This document shows positions 9,504-21,014 of a stretch of DNA of 64,000 nucleotides, in pieces (position 1 is the first letter of the stretch; the number at the start of each line of letters is the position of its first letter). The notes beneath the pieces are model-generated. The model did no database searches, was not told where the DNA came from, and was given only the letters and a program-made list of their open reading frames with translations. The DNA is from Luteimonas viscosa. Its GTDB lineage: Bacteria; Pseudomonadota; Gammaproteobacteria; Xanthomonadales; Xanthomonadaceae. Made by a program: the position numbers and the translations under genes. Location of the stretch: NCBI RefSeq assembly GCF_008244685.1, contig NZ_VTFT01000001.1, forward strand, positions 785,248-849,247, read 5' to 3'.

Positions 9504-10208
9504 ATGATCGAATTCGGACATCTGACCCACGTCGGTCTGCGCCGCGAGCTGAACGAAGACACCTATTACGGCGACAGCGAGCTGGGGCTGTGGCTGGTGG
9601 CCGACGGCATGGGCGGGCATGAATACGGCGAGGTCGCCAGCGCGCTCGCGCGCGAGACGATCGTGCGCGAGACACGGCAGGGCACCCCGCTGCAGCAGGC
9701 GATCCGGATCGCCGACGAAGAGATCATCCGCGCCTCGCGCCAGCGCAACGACGCATTGCCCATGGGCACCACCGTGGTCGCCGCGCGCGTGGTCGGCAAC
9801 CGCTTCGAGGTGGCCTGGGTCGGCGACAGCCGTGCCTACCTGTGGCGCGACGGCAAGCTCGCCCAGCTCTCGCACGACCACAGCTACGTGCAGGAACTGA
9901 TCGCGCAGGGCGCCATCAGCGTCGACCAGGCGCGCAGCCATCCGCACCGCAACGTGGTCACCCAGGCGCTGGGGGTCACCGAACCGCAGGCGCTGAACGT
10001 GGAAACCCTGTCGGGCGAACTGTCCCCGGGATCGCAGTTGCTGCTGTGCAGCGACGGGCTGACCGAGGAAGTCGACGACAGCGGCATCTCGCGCGTGCTG
10101 GCGCATGGCGAGTGCAGCGCGCAGGAATGCGTGGACGGGCTGGTCGCAGCCGCGCTCGACGGCGGCGGCTCGGACAACGTCACCGTGGTGCTGGTCCGCA
10201 GCCACTGA
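9504..10208 (+). CDS. PP2C-type serine/threonine phosphatase (Stp/PrpC-like)
   Basis: A 234-residue single-domain PPM phosphatase with no membrane segment. Metal-binding and catalytic motifs are in order: ELNEDTYYGD, VADGMGGHEYGEVAS, WVGDSRAYLWRDG, LCSDGLTEEVDD and GGGSDNVTVVLV. Such enzymes reverse phosphorylation by Hanks-type kinases, but no kinase gene lies in this window, so its partner is unknown. I chose the ATG at 9504 by homology; the 28-residue upstream extension is unlike the family. It is convergent with dnaQ. Confidence 0.92.
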   Translation: MIEFGHLTHVGLRRELNEDTYYGDSELGLWLVADGMGGHEYGEVASALARETIVRETRQGTPLQQAIRIADEEIIRASRQRNDALPMGTTVVAARVVGNRFEVAWVGDSRAYLWRDGKLAQLSHDHSYVQELIAQGAISVDQARSHPHRNVVTQALGVTEPQALNVETLSGELSPGSQLLLCSDGLTEEVDDSGISRVLAHGECSAQECVDGLVAAALDGGGSDNVTVVLVRSH

Positions 10209-10223
10209 CCCCGGCCGGGCGCG

Positions 10224-10958
10224 TCAGCCCGTCGCGGCCTGCGCCAGCTCCGGTTCCGGCACGTCCCAGACGCAGCGTCCGGCCTTCTTGCGGATCGCCT
10301 CGACCCGCGCCAGGTGCAGCACCCGATCCTCGTCCGGCACCGAGATCGACGGACGCGGACCGCTGACGGCAATCGCCACGGCCGCCTGGCCCGCACGGCT
10401 CGAAGGCGCGGGTTCGCTGCTGGCGAACCCGATCTCGCCCTGCCCGGCGGTGAGCGCCAGCCAGGCCTCGGCCAGCAGTTGCGCGTCGAGCAGCGCGCCG
10501 TGCAGCTGGCGGTGCGAGTTGTCGACGCCGAGCCGCCTGCACAGCGCATCGAGCGAGTTGCGCTGCCCCGGGTAGCGTTGCCGCGCCAGCGCCAGCGAGT
10601 CCTGCACGGTGACGCGATCGGCCAGCCGACCGTAGTCCGCCCCGAGCCTGGACAGCTCGTGTTCGAGGAAACCCATGTCGAACGCGGCGTTGTGGGCCAC
10701 CACCTCGGCGCCGTCGACGAAGGCGAGGAACTCGTCGGCGATCTCCGCGAACTTCGGCTTGTCGGCCAGGAATTCCAGCGTCAGGCCGGTGACTTCCTGC
10801 GCTCCGGGCTCGAACTCGCGCTCGGGGTTGAGGTACTTGTGGAAGGTGCGGCCGGTAGGGCGCCGCTCGATCAGCTCGACGCAGCCGATCTCGACCACGC
10901 GATTGCCCTTCTTCCATTCCAGGCCGGTGGTTTCGGTATCGAGGATGATGTGGCGCAT
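10224..10958 (-). CDS. dnaQ: DNA polymerase III epsilon subunit (3'-5' proofreading exonuclease)
   Basis: The 244-residue proofreader of the replicative polymerase. DEDDh exonuclease motifs are present: LDTETTGLE (D7, E9), HNAAFDMGFLEHEL, and QLHGALLDAQLLAEA with the catalytic His and Asp. The C-terminal part after residue 180 would bind the alpha subunit. It follows rnhA on the same strand, an arrangement common in Gammaproteobacteria. Heptamer repeats begin within 6 bp of its start codon, where a promoter would be expected. Confidence 0.95.
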   Translation of the reverse strand: MRHIILDTETTGLEWKKGNRVVEIGCVELIERRPTGRTFHKYLNPEREFEPGAQEVTGLTLEFLADKPKFAEIADEFLAFVDGAEVVAHNAAFDMGFLEHELSRLGADYGRLADRVTVQDSLALARQRYPGQRNSLDALCRRLGVDNSHRQLHGALLDAQLLAEAWLALTAGQGEIGFASSEPAPSSRAGQAAVAIAVSGPRPSISVPDEDRVLHLARVEAIRKKAGRCVWDVPEPELAQAATG

Positions 10959-10963
10959 AGAGG

Positions 10964-10995
10964 CGGGGATTCGGGATTCGGGATTCGGATTTCGG
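10964..10995. repeat. Heptamer repeats (GGGATTC) upstream of dnaQ
   Basis: Three to four tandem copies of GGGATTC or close variants lie between the dnaQ start and the rnhA end. The unit resembles the GTGATTS and GGGAATS heptamers in the phoB-phoR and creB-rlmJ gaps. No inverted partner is present here. Confidence 0.75.
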
Positions 10996-11104
10996 ATGAG
11001 GGATCAGGAATCGCGGGTCGTGGGCCGGCCGGTGCCAGTCAAAGCTCCGGGATCCGGCGGTCCCGCGGCGCCCTGCCCACCGGGGAGCGCAACACGCGAG
11101 GGCC

Positions 11105-11554
11105 TCACGCCACCGCTCCCGCCCGCTGGCGGATCGCCTCGTCGCGCGCCAGCACGTCGACGCGCTCGTTGTCCGGATCGCCGGAATGCCCCTTCACCCA
11201 GCGCCAGTCGATCTCGTGGCGCCGGCTGGCGGCGTACAGGCGCTCCCACAGGTCCCGGTTCTTCACCGGGTCGCCGCCGGCGGTCTTCCAGTTGCGCCGC
11301 ACCCAGTTCGGCATCCATTCGGTGATGCCCTGGCGCACGTACTGCGAATCGGTGTGCAGCACCACTTCGCAGGGGCGCGACAGCGTCTCGAGCGCGACGA
11401 TCGCCGCCATCAGTTCCATCCGGTTGTTGGTGGTCAGCGGCTCGCCGCCGACCAGCTCGCGCTCCTGCTCGCCGTAGCGCAGCAGCGCCGCCCAGCCGCC
11501 GGGCCCGGGATTGCCGAGGCAGGCGCCATCGGTATGGATGCCGACCCCGCTCAT
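11105..11554 (-). CDS. rnhA: Ribonuclease HI
   Basis: A 149-residue nuclease that degrades RNA in RNA-DNA hybrids. Catalytic carboxylates D9 ([12 protein letters not shown]), E47 (NRMELMAA), D69 (LHTDSQYV) and the C-terminal Asp in [12 protein letters not shown] are present, with the histidine loop [12 protein letters not shown]. The start ATG overlaps the stop of the upstream methyltransferase by four bases (ATGA), which suggests translational coupling. dnaQ follows. Confidence 0.96.
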   Translation of the reverse strand: MSGVGIHTDGACLGNPGPGGWAALLRYGEQERELVGGEPLTTNNRMELMAAIVALETLSRPCEVVLHTDSQYVRQGITEWMPNWVRRNWKTAGGDPVKNRDLWERLYAASRRHEIDWRWVKGHSGDPDNERVDVLARDEAIRQRAGAVA

Positions 11555-12225
11555 GCGGCCGAGGCGCCCTGCGGCAGTTGCAGCACGCGGCGCTGCCGCA
11601 CCGGAGTCAGCGGCATCGCCCGCTTTTCCGCGCGCAACAGGTAGGCCGCCCGCATGCCCGCCCCCTGCTGCGCGGTGGAGGAGACCCGCACCGGCCAGAC
11701 CGGACCCAGTCCCTGCGACACCGCATCCGGCACCAGACCTGCGCCACGCAGCCGCCGGCGCCAGGACAGCGGCTCCGAGGCGACGAGTCCGCTGCCGCGC
11801 CAACGCCAGCGGTACGGCGCGAGCGGATTGAGCACGAACAGCCACAACCGGCCCCCGTTCACCAGCACGCGCGCGGCCTCCTCGAGCAGGGCCGGGCCGC
11901 TGTCGCCGGCCGGCCGCGCCACGTGCTGCAGCACGACCGCACCGAAGGACTCGCTCGGCAACGGCAACGGCAGGCCACAGGCGACCGGGCCGCGCCATCG
12001 GCCGTGTCCGTCGGGTTGCAGCGCCATGCCGCGTCCGGCAAGGCCGGCGAGGTCGCGCTGCACCGGCCCGCACCACAGCCACGGCAGGCCGGGACGGTCG
12101 CACAGGGCCTGCGACACCGCTTCGTCCTCGCTCTCCAGCACCGCACGTCCGGCGTCGGACAGGAACCAGTCGTGGGGGACGGGGCCCGTTTGACGGGCCG
12201 GGCGCGAGGCGGGCATGGTCGCCAT
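11551..12225 (-). CDS. SAM-dependent methyltransferase (type 11-like)
   Basis: A protein of about 224 residues, recognised as a class I methyltransferase from [20 protein letters not shown] and [19 protein letters not shown], which match motifs IV-V of the type 11 family. The glycine-rich SAM motif I is weak, so the substrate is unknown. It is fused at its stop codon to rnhA, as often seen in related genomes. The start is uncertain: ATG 12225 or 12216. A TATAGAAT box overlaps the first ATG, which would favour a leaderless start at 12216. Confidence 0.7.
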   Translation of the reverse strand: MATMPASRPARQTGPVPHDWFLSDAGRAVLESEDEAVSQALCDRPGLPWLWCGPVQRDLAGLAGRGMALQPDGHGRWRGPVACGLPLPLPSESFGAVVLQHVARPAGDSGPALLEEAARVLVNGGRLWLFVLNPLAPYRWRWRGSGLVASEPLSWRRRLRGAGLVPDAVSQGLGPVWPVRVSSTAQQGAGMRAAYLLRAEKRAMPLTPVRQRRVLQLPQGASAA

Positions 12226-12253
12226 TCTATAGGCACCCCGAGCACGCTCCGAG

Positions 12254-13018
12254 ATGCAGCCGATCGCCCTTCCCGCGCTGTCGGACAACTACATCTGGCG
12301 GCTGGCCGACGACGACGGCCACTGGCTGGTGGTCGATCCGGGCGAAGCCGCCCCGGTGCTGGCCGCGGCCGGGGGCGCGACGGCCCCGGAGGCGATCCTG
12401 CTGACCCATCACCATGCCGATCATGTCGGCGGGGTCGGCGCGCTGCTCGAGAGGTGGCCGGCGGTGCCCGTGTATGGCCCGGCGGACCCCCGGCTCCCGC
12501 TCGGGGCGCAGCACGTCGGCGACGGCGCGCGGGTCGAAGCCGGCCCGTGGCGCTTCCAGGTGCTGGCGGTTCCGGGCCATACCGTGAGCCACATCGCATT
12601 CCACGGCCATGGCCTCTTGTTCTGCGGCGATACCCTGTTCAGCCTCGGCTGTGGTCGCCTGTTCGAAGGTACGTCCCGCGACATGCTCGGCTCCCTCGAC
12701 CGGCTGGCCGCCCTGCCCGCAGCGACGCTGGTCTGCTGCGGGCACGAGTACACGCTGGCCAACGCCGCCTTCGCGCGCGTGGTCGACCCCGACAACGCGG
12801 CGCTGCGGCGCCGCCACGCACAGGCCACCACGATGCGCGACCAAGGACATCCCACCCTGCCCTCGACCCTCGGCGAGGAACTCGAGTGCAATCCGTTCCT
12901 GCGCATCGATGCACCGGCGGTGCGCGCGGCCGTGGCGGCGCGCCTGCCGGCCGCGAGGGGCGATCGCGTGGAAGCCTTCGCCGAGTTGCGGCGCTGGAAG
13001 GACGGCTTCCGCGCATGA
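12254..13018 (+). CDS. gloB: Hydroxyacylglutathione hydrolase (glyoxalase II)
   Basis: A 254-residue metallo-beta-lactamase-fold enzyme that hydrolyses S-lactoylglutathione, the second step of methylglyoxal detoxification. The metal motif [11 protein letters not shown] is at residues 50-60, with later ligands in [27 protein letters not shown] and CGHEYT. The C-terminal glutathione-binding tail ends [11 protein letters not shown]. It is divergent from the methyltransferase-rnhA pair, and its stop overlaps the transglycosylase start (ATGA). Confidence 0.95.
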   Translation: MQPIALPALSDNYIWRLADDDGHWLVVDPGEAAPVLAAAGGATAPEAILLTHHHADHVGGVGALLERWPAVPVYGPADPRLPLGAQHVGDGARVEAGPWRFQVLAVPGHTVSHIAFHGHGLLFCGDTLFSLGCGRLFEGTSRDMLGSLDRLAALPAATLVCCGHEYTLANAAFARVVDPDNAALRRRHAQATTMRDQGHPTLPSTLGEELECNPFLRIDAPAVRAAVAARLPAARGDRVEAFAELRRWKDGFRA

Positions 13019-14319
13019 GCGTGCGCGCGATCGCCGGCGGGCTGGCGCTGCTCTGGGCGCTGGCCGGTCCGGCCCGGGCCGACGACCCGCCTGCCCCCAC
13101 GCCCGCGGCCGCAACCGGGGCGGCGCCCGCCACCGCAACCGGGCCCGCGACGGTGCCGGTCGTCGATGCGGGCGCCCCACGCCCGCCGGCCGCCACCGCG
13201 TCCGCCTCGCCTCCGGCCGCGACCACCCGCAGCGGCCTGGACATCTACCGCGACTTCCGCGCGGGCCTCGCCGATCCTGTCTGCGAACCGGGGGCGAGCG
13301 CCCGCTGGCGGCGGCATTTCGCGCAGGCGCCGGGCCAGCTCGCCTCGCCGCGCAGCGACGTGCTGCCGCTGTTCGGCTACGTGGTCGACCGCCTGCGCGA
13401 GGCGCACCTGCCGACCGAGTTCGCGCTGATCCCGTTCGTCGAGAGCGGCTACAGGCCCGGCGCGCGCTCCCCGCAGGGGCCGGCCGGCCTGTGGCAGTTC
13501 ATCGCCCTGACCGCGCGCAACCACAAGGTGGCCGTACGCCCGGGCTACGACGGACGGTTGTCGCCGGTCGATTCGACCGATGCCGCGGTGCGCTACCTCA
13601 AGACCCTGCACGGCATGTTCGCCGGCGACTGGCGGCTGGCGGTGATGGCCTACAACGCCGGCGAGTACCGGCTGCTGGGAGCGCTCCGGCGCGCCGGCCA
13701 GCGGCCGGCCGAAGCCGATCCCGCGAGCCTGCCGATGCCGGCCATCACCCACGCCTACGTGCGCAAGCTGCATGCGCTGTCGTGCATCCTGGAGGAAGCC
13801 GAGGACCGCGACGCCTGGCTGCAGGCGCTGGACCGCCCGGTGCCGGTGCTCACCGCCGCGGAGGTCCCCGCGCATGTCGCCACCCTGGACGCGCTCGCCC
13901 GCCAGCACGGTGCCGACGCCGCGCAGTTGCGTCGCCTGAACCCGGTCTTCGGCGACGGCCGGGTGGTGCGCGGGAGCGGCAAGCCGCGCGTGCTGCTGCC
14001 GTCCGCGCCCGCGTCGGCCCTGGTTGCAGCCGGGCCGGCCACCGCACGATCGCTGGTCCTGCCCGCGCCCGGCGCTACGACGCCGGGAGAATTTCCGGAC
14101 GCCATGGCCGATGCCTCGGCCCACGTCGAACCCCAGCCGGCACGCACGCATACCGTCGCCCGGGGCGATTCGGCCTGGCGCATCGCCGGCCGCTACGGCA
14201 TCACCGCGAGCCAGCTGCTTTCGCGCAACGGCCTGGACGCGCGCAGCGTGCTGCACCCGGGCATGGTGCTGGCGATCGACGCCGCCACCGGGGCGGGCGC
14301 GACCGCCGTGGCAGAATAG
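13015..14319 (+). CDS. mltD: MltD-like membrane-bound lytic murein transglycosylase
   Basis: A 434-residue exported protein that cleaves peptidoglycan glycan strands. A signal peptide (about residues 1-22, ending ARA-DD) is followed by an Ala/Pro-rich linker. The SLT domain at about 110-260 has catalytic E143 in PFVESGYRP and the motifs GPAGLWQF and [11 protein letters not shown]-terminal LysM domain (about 380-425, [18 protein letters not shown]) binds peptidoglycan. No lipobox cysteine is visible, unlike E. coli MltD. It is translationally coupled to gloB, the usual gloB-mltD order. Confidence 0.9.
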   Translation: MSVRAIAGGLALLWALAGPARADDPPAPTPAAATGAAPATATGPATVPVVDAGAPRPPAATASASPPAATTRSGLDIYRDFRAGLADPVCEPGASARWRRHFAQAPGQLASPRSDVLPLFGYVVDRLREAHLPTEFALIPFVESGYRPGARSPQGPAGLWQFIALTARNHKVAVRPGYDGRLSPVDSTDAAVRYLKTLHGMFAGDWRLAVMAYNAGEYRLLGALRRAGQRPAEADPASLPMPAITHAYVRKLHALSCILEEAEDRDAWLQALDRPVPVLTAAEVPAHVATLDALARQHGADAAQLRRLNPVFGDGRVVRGSGKPRVLLPSAPASALVAAGPATARSLVLPAPGATTPGEFPDAMADASAHVEPQPARTHTVARGDSAWRIAGRYGITASQLLSRNGLDARSVLHPGMVLAIDAATGAGATAVAE

Positions 14320-14345
14320 CGCCCGGTCCACATCGCGAGTCGCCC

Positions 14346-15143
14346 ATGGGTTTCCTGCAAGGCAAGCGCGCTTTCATCACCGGCATCGCCAGTCAGCGCT
14401 CGATCGCCAACGGCATCGCCGAGGCGATGCATCGGGAGGGCGCCGAGCTCGCCTTCAGCTACCAGAACGAAAAACTGCAGTCGCGGGTGGAGGACGTCGC
14501 CGCCCGGCTCGGCGGGGGCCCCTCGTATCCGCTCGACGTGACCGACGACGCGCAGATCGCCGCGCTGTTCGATTCGCTCGCCGGGCACTGGCCGGACGGC
14601 TTCGACATCCTGGTGCACGCGATCGCCTACGCGCCGCGCGAGGCGATCGCCGGTGGCTTCCTCGATGGCCTGACCCGCGAGAACTTCGCGATGGCCCACG
14701 ACATCTCGGCCTATTCGCTGTCGGCACTGGCCAGGGGCGCACGCCCGCTGATGCAGGGCCGCCAGGGCGCGATCCTGACCCTGAGCTACCTCGGCGCCGA
14801 ACGCGCGCTGCAGAGCTACAACGTGATGGGTGTCGCCAAGGCCGCGCTCGAGGCCAGCGTGCGTTACCTCGCGCTCAACCTCGGGCCGGAAGGCATCCGC
14901 GTCAATGCGATCTCGGCCGGGCCGATCAAGACCCTCGCCGCGGCGGGGATCGGCGGGTTCCGCAAGATCCTCGGCCACGTGGAGGCCAATTCGCCGATCC
15001 GCCGCACGGTCACGATCGAGGACGTCGGCAACGCCGCCGCATTCCTGTGCTCGGACCTCGCCTCGGGGATCACCGGCGAGATCACCTATGTCGACGGTGG
15101 CTACAACATCCTCGGCATGACCGGGCTGGACGAGGGTGAGTAG
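14346..15143 (+). CDS. fabI: Enoyl-ACP reductase I (NADH)
   Basis: A 265-residue short-chain dehydrogenase catalysing the last reduction of fatty-acid elongation. The cofactor motif [13 protein letters not shown] is at residues 13-25. The FabI catalytic pair Y158-X6-K165 is in [14 protein letters not shown], with the second conserved Tyr just upstream in LSYLGAERA. Length matches the family. It starts 26 bp after the transglycosylase stop and ends before a strong bidirectional terminator. Confidence 0.96.
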   Translation: MGFLQGKRAFITGIASQRSIANGIAEAMHREGAELAFSYQNEKLQSRVEDVAARLGGGPSYPLDVTDDAQIAALFDSLAGHWPDGFDILVHAIAYAPREAIAGGFLDGLTRENFAMAHDISAYSLSALARGARPLMQGRQGAILTLSYLGAERALQSYNVMGVAKAALEASVRYLALNLGPEGIRVNAISAGPIKTLAAAGIGGFRKILGHVEANSPIRRTVTIEDVGNAAAFLCSDLASGITGEITYVDGGYNILGMTGLDEGE

Positions 15144-15167
15144 ACGCCCGGCCGGCGGACCGCACAC

Positions 15168-15197
15168 GAAAAAGCCCGGCGAATGCCGGGCTTTTCT
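15168..15197. terminator. Bidirectional rho-independent terminator between fabI and ppiD
   Basis: A perfect hairpin, AAAGCCCGGC-GAAT-GCCGGGCTTT, is flanked by an A-run on one side and a T-run on the other. It can end both the plus-strand fabI transcript and the minus-strand ppiD transcript. Confidence 0.9.
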
Positions 15198-15219
15198 TGC
15201 CGGTGGAATGCGCCCGCGG

Positions 15220-17196
15220 TTACAGGTTCGATTCCACCACGGTGATCTTCATCTGCCCGCGGAGCGCACGCAGCAGGGTATCGGCGTCCTCGCGACCGAC
15301 CAGCGCCGCCATCTGCTGCCGGAACATGTCGCGCTCCTCCTCCGCCGCCTCGGCGGCATCGCCCGGAGTGACCTTCTCCACCGTGAACACCACGACCCGG
15401 CCGTCCGGCAGCACCGCCTTGCCCGGCGACACCTTGCCCTCGGCGGGCACCGGCGCACGGAAATAGGCCTCGGCCGCCGCTGCGTCCGGCACCGGCGCAC
15501 CGCGCGGGATCCCGAGCATGTTCTGCCGCTGCAGCGAAGCCGCATCCGCGAGCGCCTGCAGGCTCTCGCCGGACCGGAGTTTTTCCACCAGCGCGTCGGC
15601 TTCGGCCTCGACCCGCTTGCGGGCACGGTCGGCGCGGATGGCGGCGACGACCGACGCGCGCGCCTCGTTCACCGTCAGCGCGCGCTCGGGTTCGTGCCGG
15701 GTCACGCGGATCAGCACGCTGCGATCCTCGCCGACCTCGATCGGATCGCTCACCGTGCCGTCCTGCACCAGGCTGTCGGAGAAAGCCGCACGCTGCACCG
15801 CAGGTACGGCGATCACGCCCTCGCCTTCACCGCGCGCGATCGGGCCGGCGGTACGGACTTCGAGCCCGGCCTGCTTCGCGGCGGCCGTCAGCTCCGTCGG
15901 GTTGCGATACACCTCGTCGACGAAGCTGCCGACCAGATCGTTCAACGCGCGCTCGCGGTCGGCCTGCGCCTGTTCCTGCGCAAGCGTCTCGCGAACTTCG
16001 TCGAACGACACCTGCTGTCCGGCGCGGATTTCGCGCAGCTGGATCACGTGCCAGCCGAACGGGCTGCGGACCGGGTCGCTGATGCTGCCCGCCTGCGCCG
16101 CGAACACCGCGTCCTCGAATGGCTCGACCATGCTGCCGTCCTGGCGGATCCAGCCCAGGTCGCCGCCGTTGGCGGCCGAGCCCGGATCGCCCGGATTGGC
16201 CTTCGCCAGCGCCGCGAAATCCGCATCCGGCTGCCGTGCCTGCTGCGCGATCTGCCGCGCCTTGGCCTCGGCCGCCTCCTGCGCCGCCGCGTCCGCCCCT
16301 TCTTCCACCGGCACGAGGATGTGCGAGACCAGGCGCTGCTCGGGCTCGACGAAGCGCGCCTTCTCCTGCTCGTAGCGCTGGCGCAACGCCGCCTCGTCGG
16401 GCGCGGGTACCGGCGGCAACGCGTTGCCGTCGATCTCCACGTACTCCAGCGTGACCCGTTCGGGCGCACGGTAATCGGCACGATTGGCGTCGTACCAGGC
16501 CTGGATCTCGCTGGCGCCGACCGCGCCGCTGTCCGGCTCCGGCGCCGGCAGCACCACGAAGGAGACGTCGCGGCGCTCTCCCAGCAACCGCATCATCCGT
16601 TCGGTCTCGCCCGGCGTGGTGAACGCCGAGCGGGCGACCTGCCCGGCCAGCAGCGAGGCCTGCAGGTCGTCGCGCACCATTTCCTGGAATCCCTGCGGCG
16701 TGTAGCCCTGCGACTGCAGCGTCAACAGGTAGCGCTGCTGGTCGAAAACGCCGTCCACCTGGAACGCGGCGATGCCCTCGATCGCCTCGCGCACCCGGGT
16801 GTCGCCGACCACCATGCCGTCGCGCTTCGCGGCGAGCTGCAGCACCTTGCGGTCGACCAGCGCCTCGAGCACCTCGCGCTTGGTATCCGGCGTCTCGAAC
16901 GCGCGCGCATCGAACTGCTCGCCCTCCGCCTCGCGCCGTCGCTGGCGCTCGACCTCGAACGCGTCGCGGAACTCTTCAGGGGTGACTTCCACGGACTCCC
17001 ACGCGAACTTGCGCACCAGCCACCAGTCCGGAGCGGAGCGCCACCACGACGGCTGCACCTCCACCTTCGCGGCAAAGTTCGACCCGCTCTGGAACAGGTA
17101 CTGCTCCATGCCGAAGAAGGCGAACGGGATGGCGAGGAGCGCGACGACGACGATCGCGATCCAGCCTGTCATCTTTTCTCGAAGGGTCTGCAGCAT
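15220..17196 (-). CDS. ppiD: Periplasmic folding chaperone / peptidyl-prolyl isomerase PpiD
   Basis: A 658-residue inner-membrane protein that assists folding of outer-membrane and secreted proteins near the Sec translocon. A single N-terminal membrane anchor spans about residues 12-33. SurA-like helical segments flank a parvulin (PpiC) domain at about 265-380, with QRLVSHILVPVEEG, GGDLGWIRQDGSMVEPFEDAVF and PFGWHVIQL. Length is near the family norm. It is last in the lon-hupB-tRNA-ppiD order but is separated from the tRNAs by a terminator, so it needs its own promoter. Confidence 0.93.
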   Translation of the reverse strand: MLQTLREKMTGWIAIVVVALLAIPFAFFGMEQYLFQSGSNFAAKVEVQPSWWRSAPDWWLVRKFAWESVEVTPEEFRDAFEVERQRRREAEGEQFDARAFETPDTKREVLEALVDRKVLQLAAKRDGMVVGDTRVREAIEGIAAFQVDGVFDQQRYLLTLQSQGYTPQGFQEMVRDDLQASLLAGQVARSAFTTPGETERMMRLLGERRDVSFVVLPAPEPDSGAVGASEIQAWYDANRADYRAPERVTLEYVEIDGNALPPVPAPDEAALRQRYEQEKARFVEPEQRLVSHILVPVEEGADAAAQEAAEAKARQIAQQARQPDADFAALAKANPGDPGSAANGGDLGWIRQDGSMVEPFEDAVFAAQAGSISDPVRSPFGWHVIQLREIRAGQQVSFDEVRETLAQEQAQADRERALNDLVGSFVDEVYRNPTELTAAAKQAGLEVRTAGPIARGEGEGVIAVPAVQRAAFSDSLVQDGTVSDPIEVGEDRSVLIRVTRHEPERALTVNEARASVVAAIRADRARKRVEAEADALVEKLRSGESLQALADAASLQRQNMLGIPRGAPVPDAAAAEAYFRAPVPAEGKVSPGKAVLPDGRVVVFTVEKVTPGDAAEAAEEERDMFRQQMAALVGREDADTLLRALRGQMKITVVESNL

Positions 17197-17500
17197 TGGG
17201 GAAGACGGTTCGGGACGTAGCCGTGCAGTTTAACCGCATGCCGCCCCACGCGCGGCCAGCGCGGGGCCGCCACGGGCGCGCGCCTCCGCGGCCGGAAGTC
17301 CGGACAGGCGGCTGCTTGCGGCGCGCGGCGCTTCGGGTGACCTGCGTCCACGGGCCGTCCGCCGCCCATGCGAATGGGTCATGGGCGCGCCCGCCCCGTC
17401 CCGGGCGCAGCCGGCGGGAATGGTCGCCCGGGACCCGGCGCTGGCAAAATGCGCCGCATGCGGGTTGCCGCGCGAGCGGGGAATCGATGCTGCAGAAACG
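17197..17500. other. Gene-free gap upstream of ppiD
   Basis: About 300 bp of GC-rich DNA without a supported gene. The minus strand has TAAACT at 17227-17232, a possible -10 element for ppiD, but no convincing -35. Short open frames on both strands show no family features. Confidence 0.5.
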
Positions 17501-17525
17501 AAAAAACCCCGCATCGCTGCGGGGC
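17501..17525 (-). terminator. Rho-independent terminator after tRNA-Asp
   Basis: On the minus strand a GCCCCGC/GCGGGG hairpin with a 6-nt loop is followed by TTTTTTCG. It lies 15 bp after the tRNA-Asp 3' end and would end the tRNA-Val/tRNA-Asp transcript. Confidence 0.88.
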
Positions 17526-17539
17526 TCGTTCGTATCGTA

Positions 17540-17616
17540 TGGCGGAGCGGACGGGACTCGAACCCGCGACCTCCGGCGTGACAGGCCAGCATTCTAACCA
17601 ACTGAACTACCGCTCC
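17540..17616 (-). tRNA. tRNA-Asp (GUC)
   Basis: A 77-nt cloverleaf including encoded CCA. The acceptor stem is GGAGCGG/CCGCTCC with G discriminator, and the anticodon loop reads CTGTCAC (anticodon GTC). The T-arm GCGGGTTCGAGTCCCGT is canonical. It follows tRNA-Val by 39 bp on the same transcript. Confidence 0.97.
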
Positions 17617-17655
17617 GCGCCTTGAAACCTGTTCGCGGTTCCAGCGCCCCCCTGA

Positions 17656-17730
17656 TGGTGGGTGCTGAGGGTTTCGAACCCCCGACCCTCTCCGTGTAAA
17701 GGAGACGCTCTACCGCTGAGCTAAGCACCC
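17656..17730 (-). tRNA. tRNA-Val (UAC)
   Basis: A 75-nt cloverleaf with encoded CCA. The acceptor stem is GGGTGCT/AGCACCC with A discriminator, and the anticodon is TAC in CTTTACACG. It lies 21 bp after the hupB stop, so it may be processed from a hupB-tRNA-Val-tRNA-Asp transcript. Confidence 0.97.
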
Positions 17731-17751
17731 GCTAGGGAACTCAGGAGCCGC

Positions 17752-18030
17752 TCAGTTTACGGCATCCTTGAGCGCCTTGCCAGCCTTGAACACGGGGTTG
17801 TTCGACGCCGGGATCTGCAGCGGCTCCTTGGTGCGCGGGTTCAGGCCGGTGCGGGCCGCGCGCGCCTTGACCGAGAAGGAACCGAAGCCGACCAGGTTGA
17901 CGGCGTCACCGCGCTTGAGCGCGGCGGTCACCGCGTCGATCATCGCGTCGAGCGCGCGGCCCGCGTCGGCCTTGGACAGGCCCGCCTTGTCGGCGACCTG
18001 GTCGATCAATTCACTCTTGTTCACTGGCAT
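17752..18030 (-). CDS. hupB: DNA-binding protein HU-beta
   Basis: A 92-residue nucleoid protein that bends DNA. It has the HU/IHF fold with [20 protein letters not shown] at the start, the hydrophobic core [16 protein letters not shown], the beta-arm [18 protein letters not shown] and the ending [11 protein letters not shown]. Its position after lon and before tRNA-Val/Asp is the usual arrangement in the family. It has one extra Pro-Val after the initiator Met compared with most HU proteins. Confidence 0.96.
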   Translation of the reverse strand: MPVNKSELIDQVADKAGLSKADAGRALDAMIDAVTAALKRGDAVNLVGFGSFSVKARAARTGLNPRTKEPLQIPASNNPVFKAGKALKDAVN

Positions 18031-18239
18031 GTTGGACTCTCCGTGTGCGGACGCGCGGCCCGCCTTGCTGGGGACCAGGCCTGTCCACGGGGAATCCCGC
18101 GGCGTTCGCCCGGTCTGAGGATGGATGCACGAATCCGTCGCATTTTACGCGGAGCCGCCGCCGAATACGACATCGGCGGCTCCCGGCCCTCCGCGACCGG
18201 ACGCGGGCGATTGCGTTTCGTGAGCGCGGCGTGAATCGA

Positions 18240-20693
<2,454 letters not shown>

Positions 20694-20755
20694 TGCGGGT
20701 TCCATGGAAAGCGGTGGGGCGATGCGCGGAGCGTGCCACGCAGGACGGTTCCGTT

Positions 20756-20782
20756 ATGGGGCCCGGCGCCGGACGATGCAAG
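20756..20782 (-). promoter_or_regulatory. Candidate heat-shock (sigma-32) promoter of lon
   Basis: The minus strand has CTTGCA, a 15-bp spacer, then CCCCATAA, close to the sigma-32 consensus CTTGAA-N13-15-CCCCATNT. The -10 part ends 63 bp before the lon start, and lon is a classic heat-shock gene. The rest of the 320-bp clpX-lon gap holds no supported gene. Confidence 0.65.
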
Positions 20783-21014
20783 CGCCCGGGCACGAACGCA
20801 GCATTCCGCCGCCGGGCGGTCGCCAGGCACCGGAATGAACGCGCAGGAACGTGGCCGGCAGGCCGTCTGCCGAGTCCGGAGACGCCCGGCATCGCGCCGC
20901 CGCGGCAGCGCTTCGCAAGCCGGGAAGGTACCGATGGCACGGGCCGCGATCCGCATGCGTTCAGCCAAGGGGTGGGTCGGCACGGGGCCGGCGCGACACC
21001 CCGCCGCGCATGCT

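Noticed and set aside
11105-12103. A methyltransferase-RNase HI fusion protein in one frame
   Set aside because: The upstream part of this frame is a shadow; the real methyltransferase is in another frame and overlaps rnhA by four bases.
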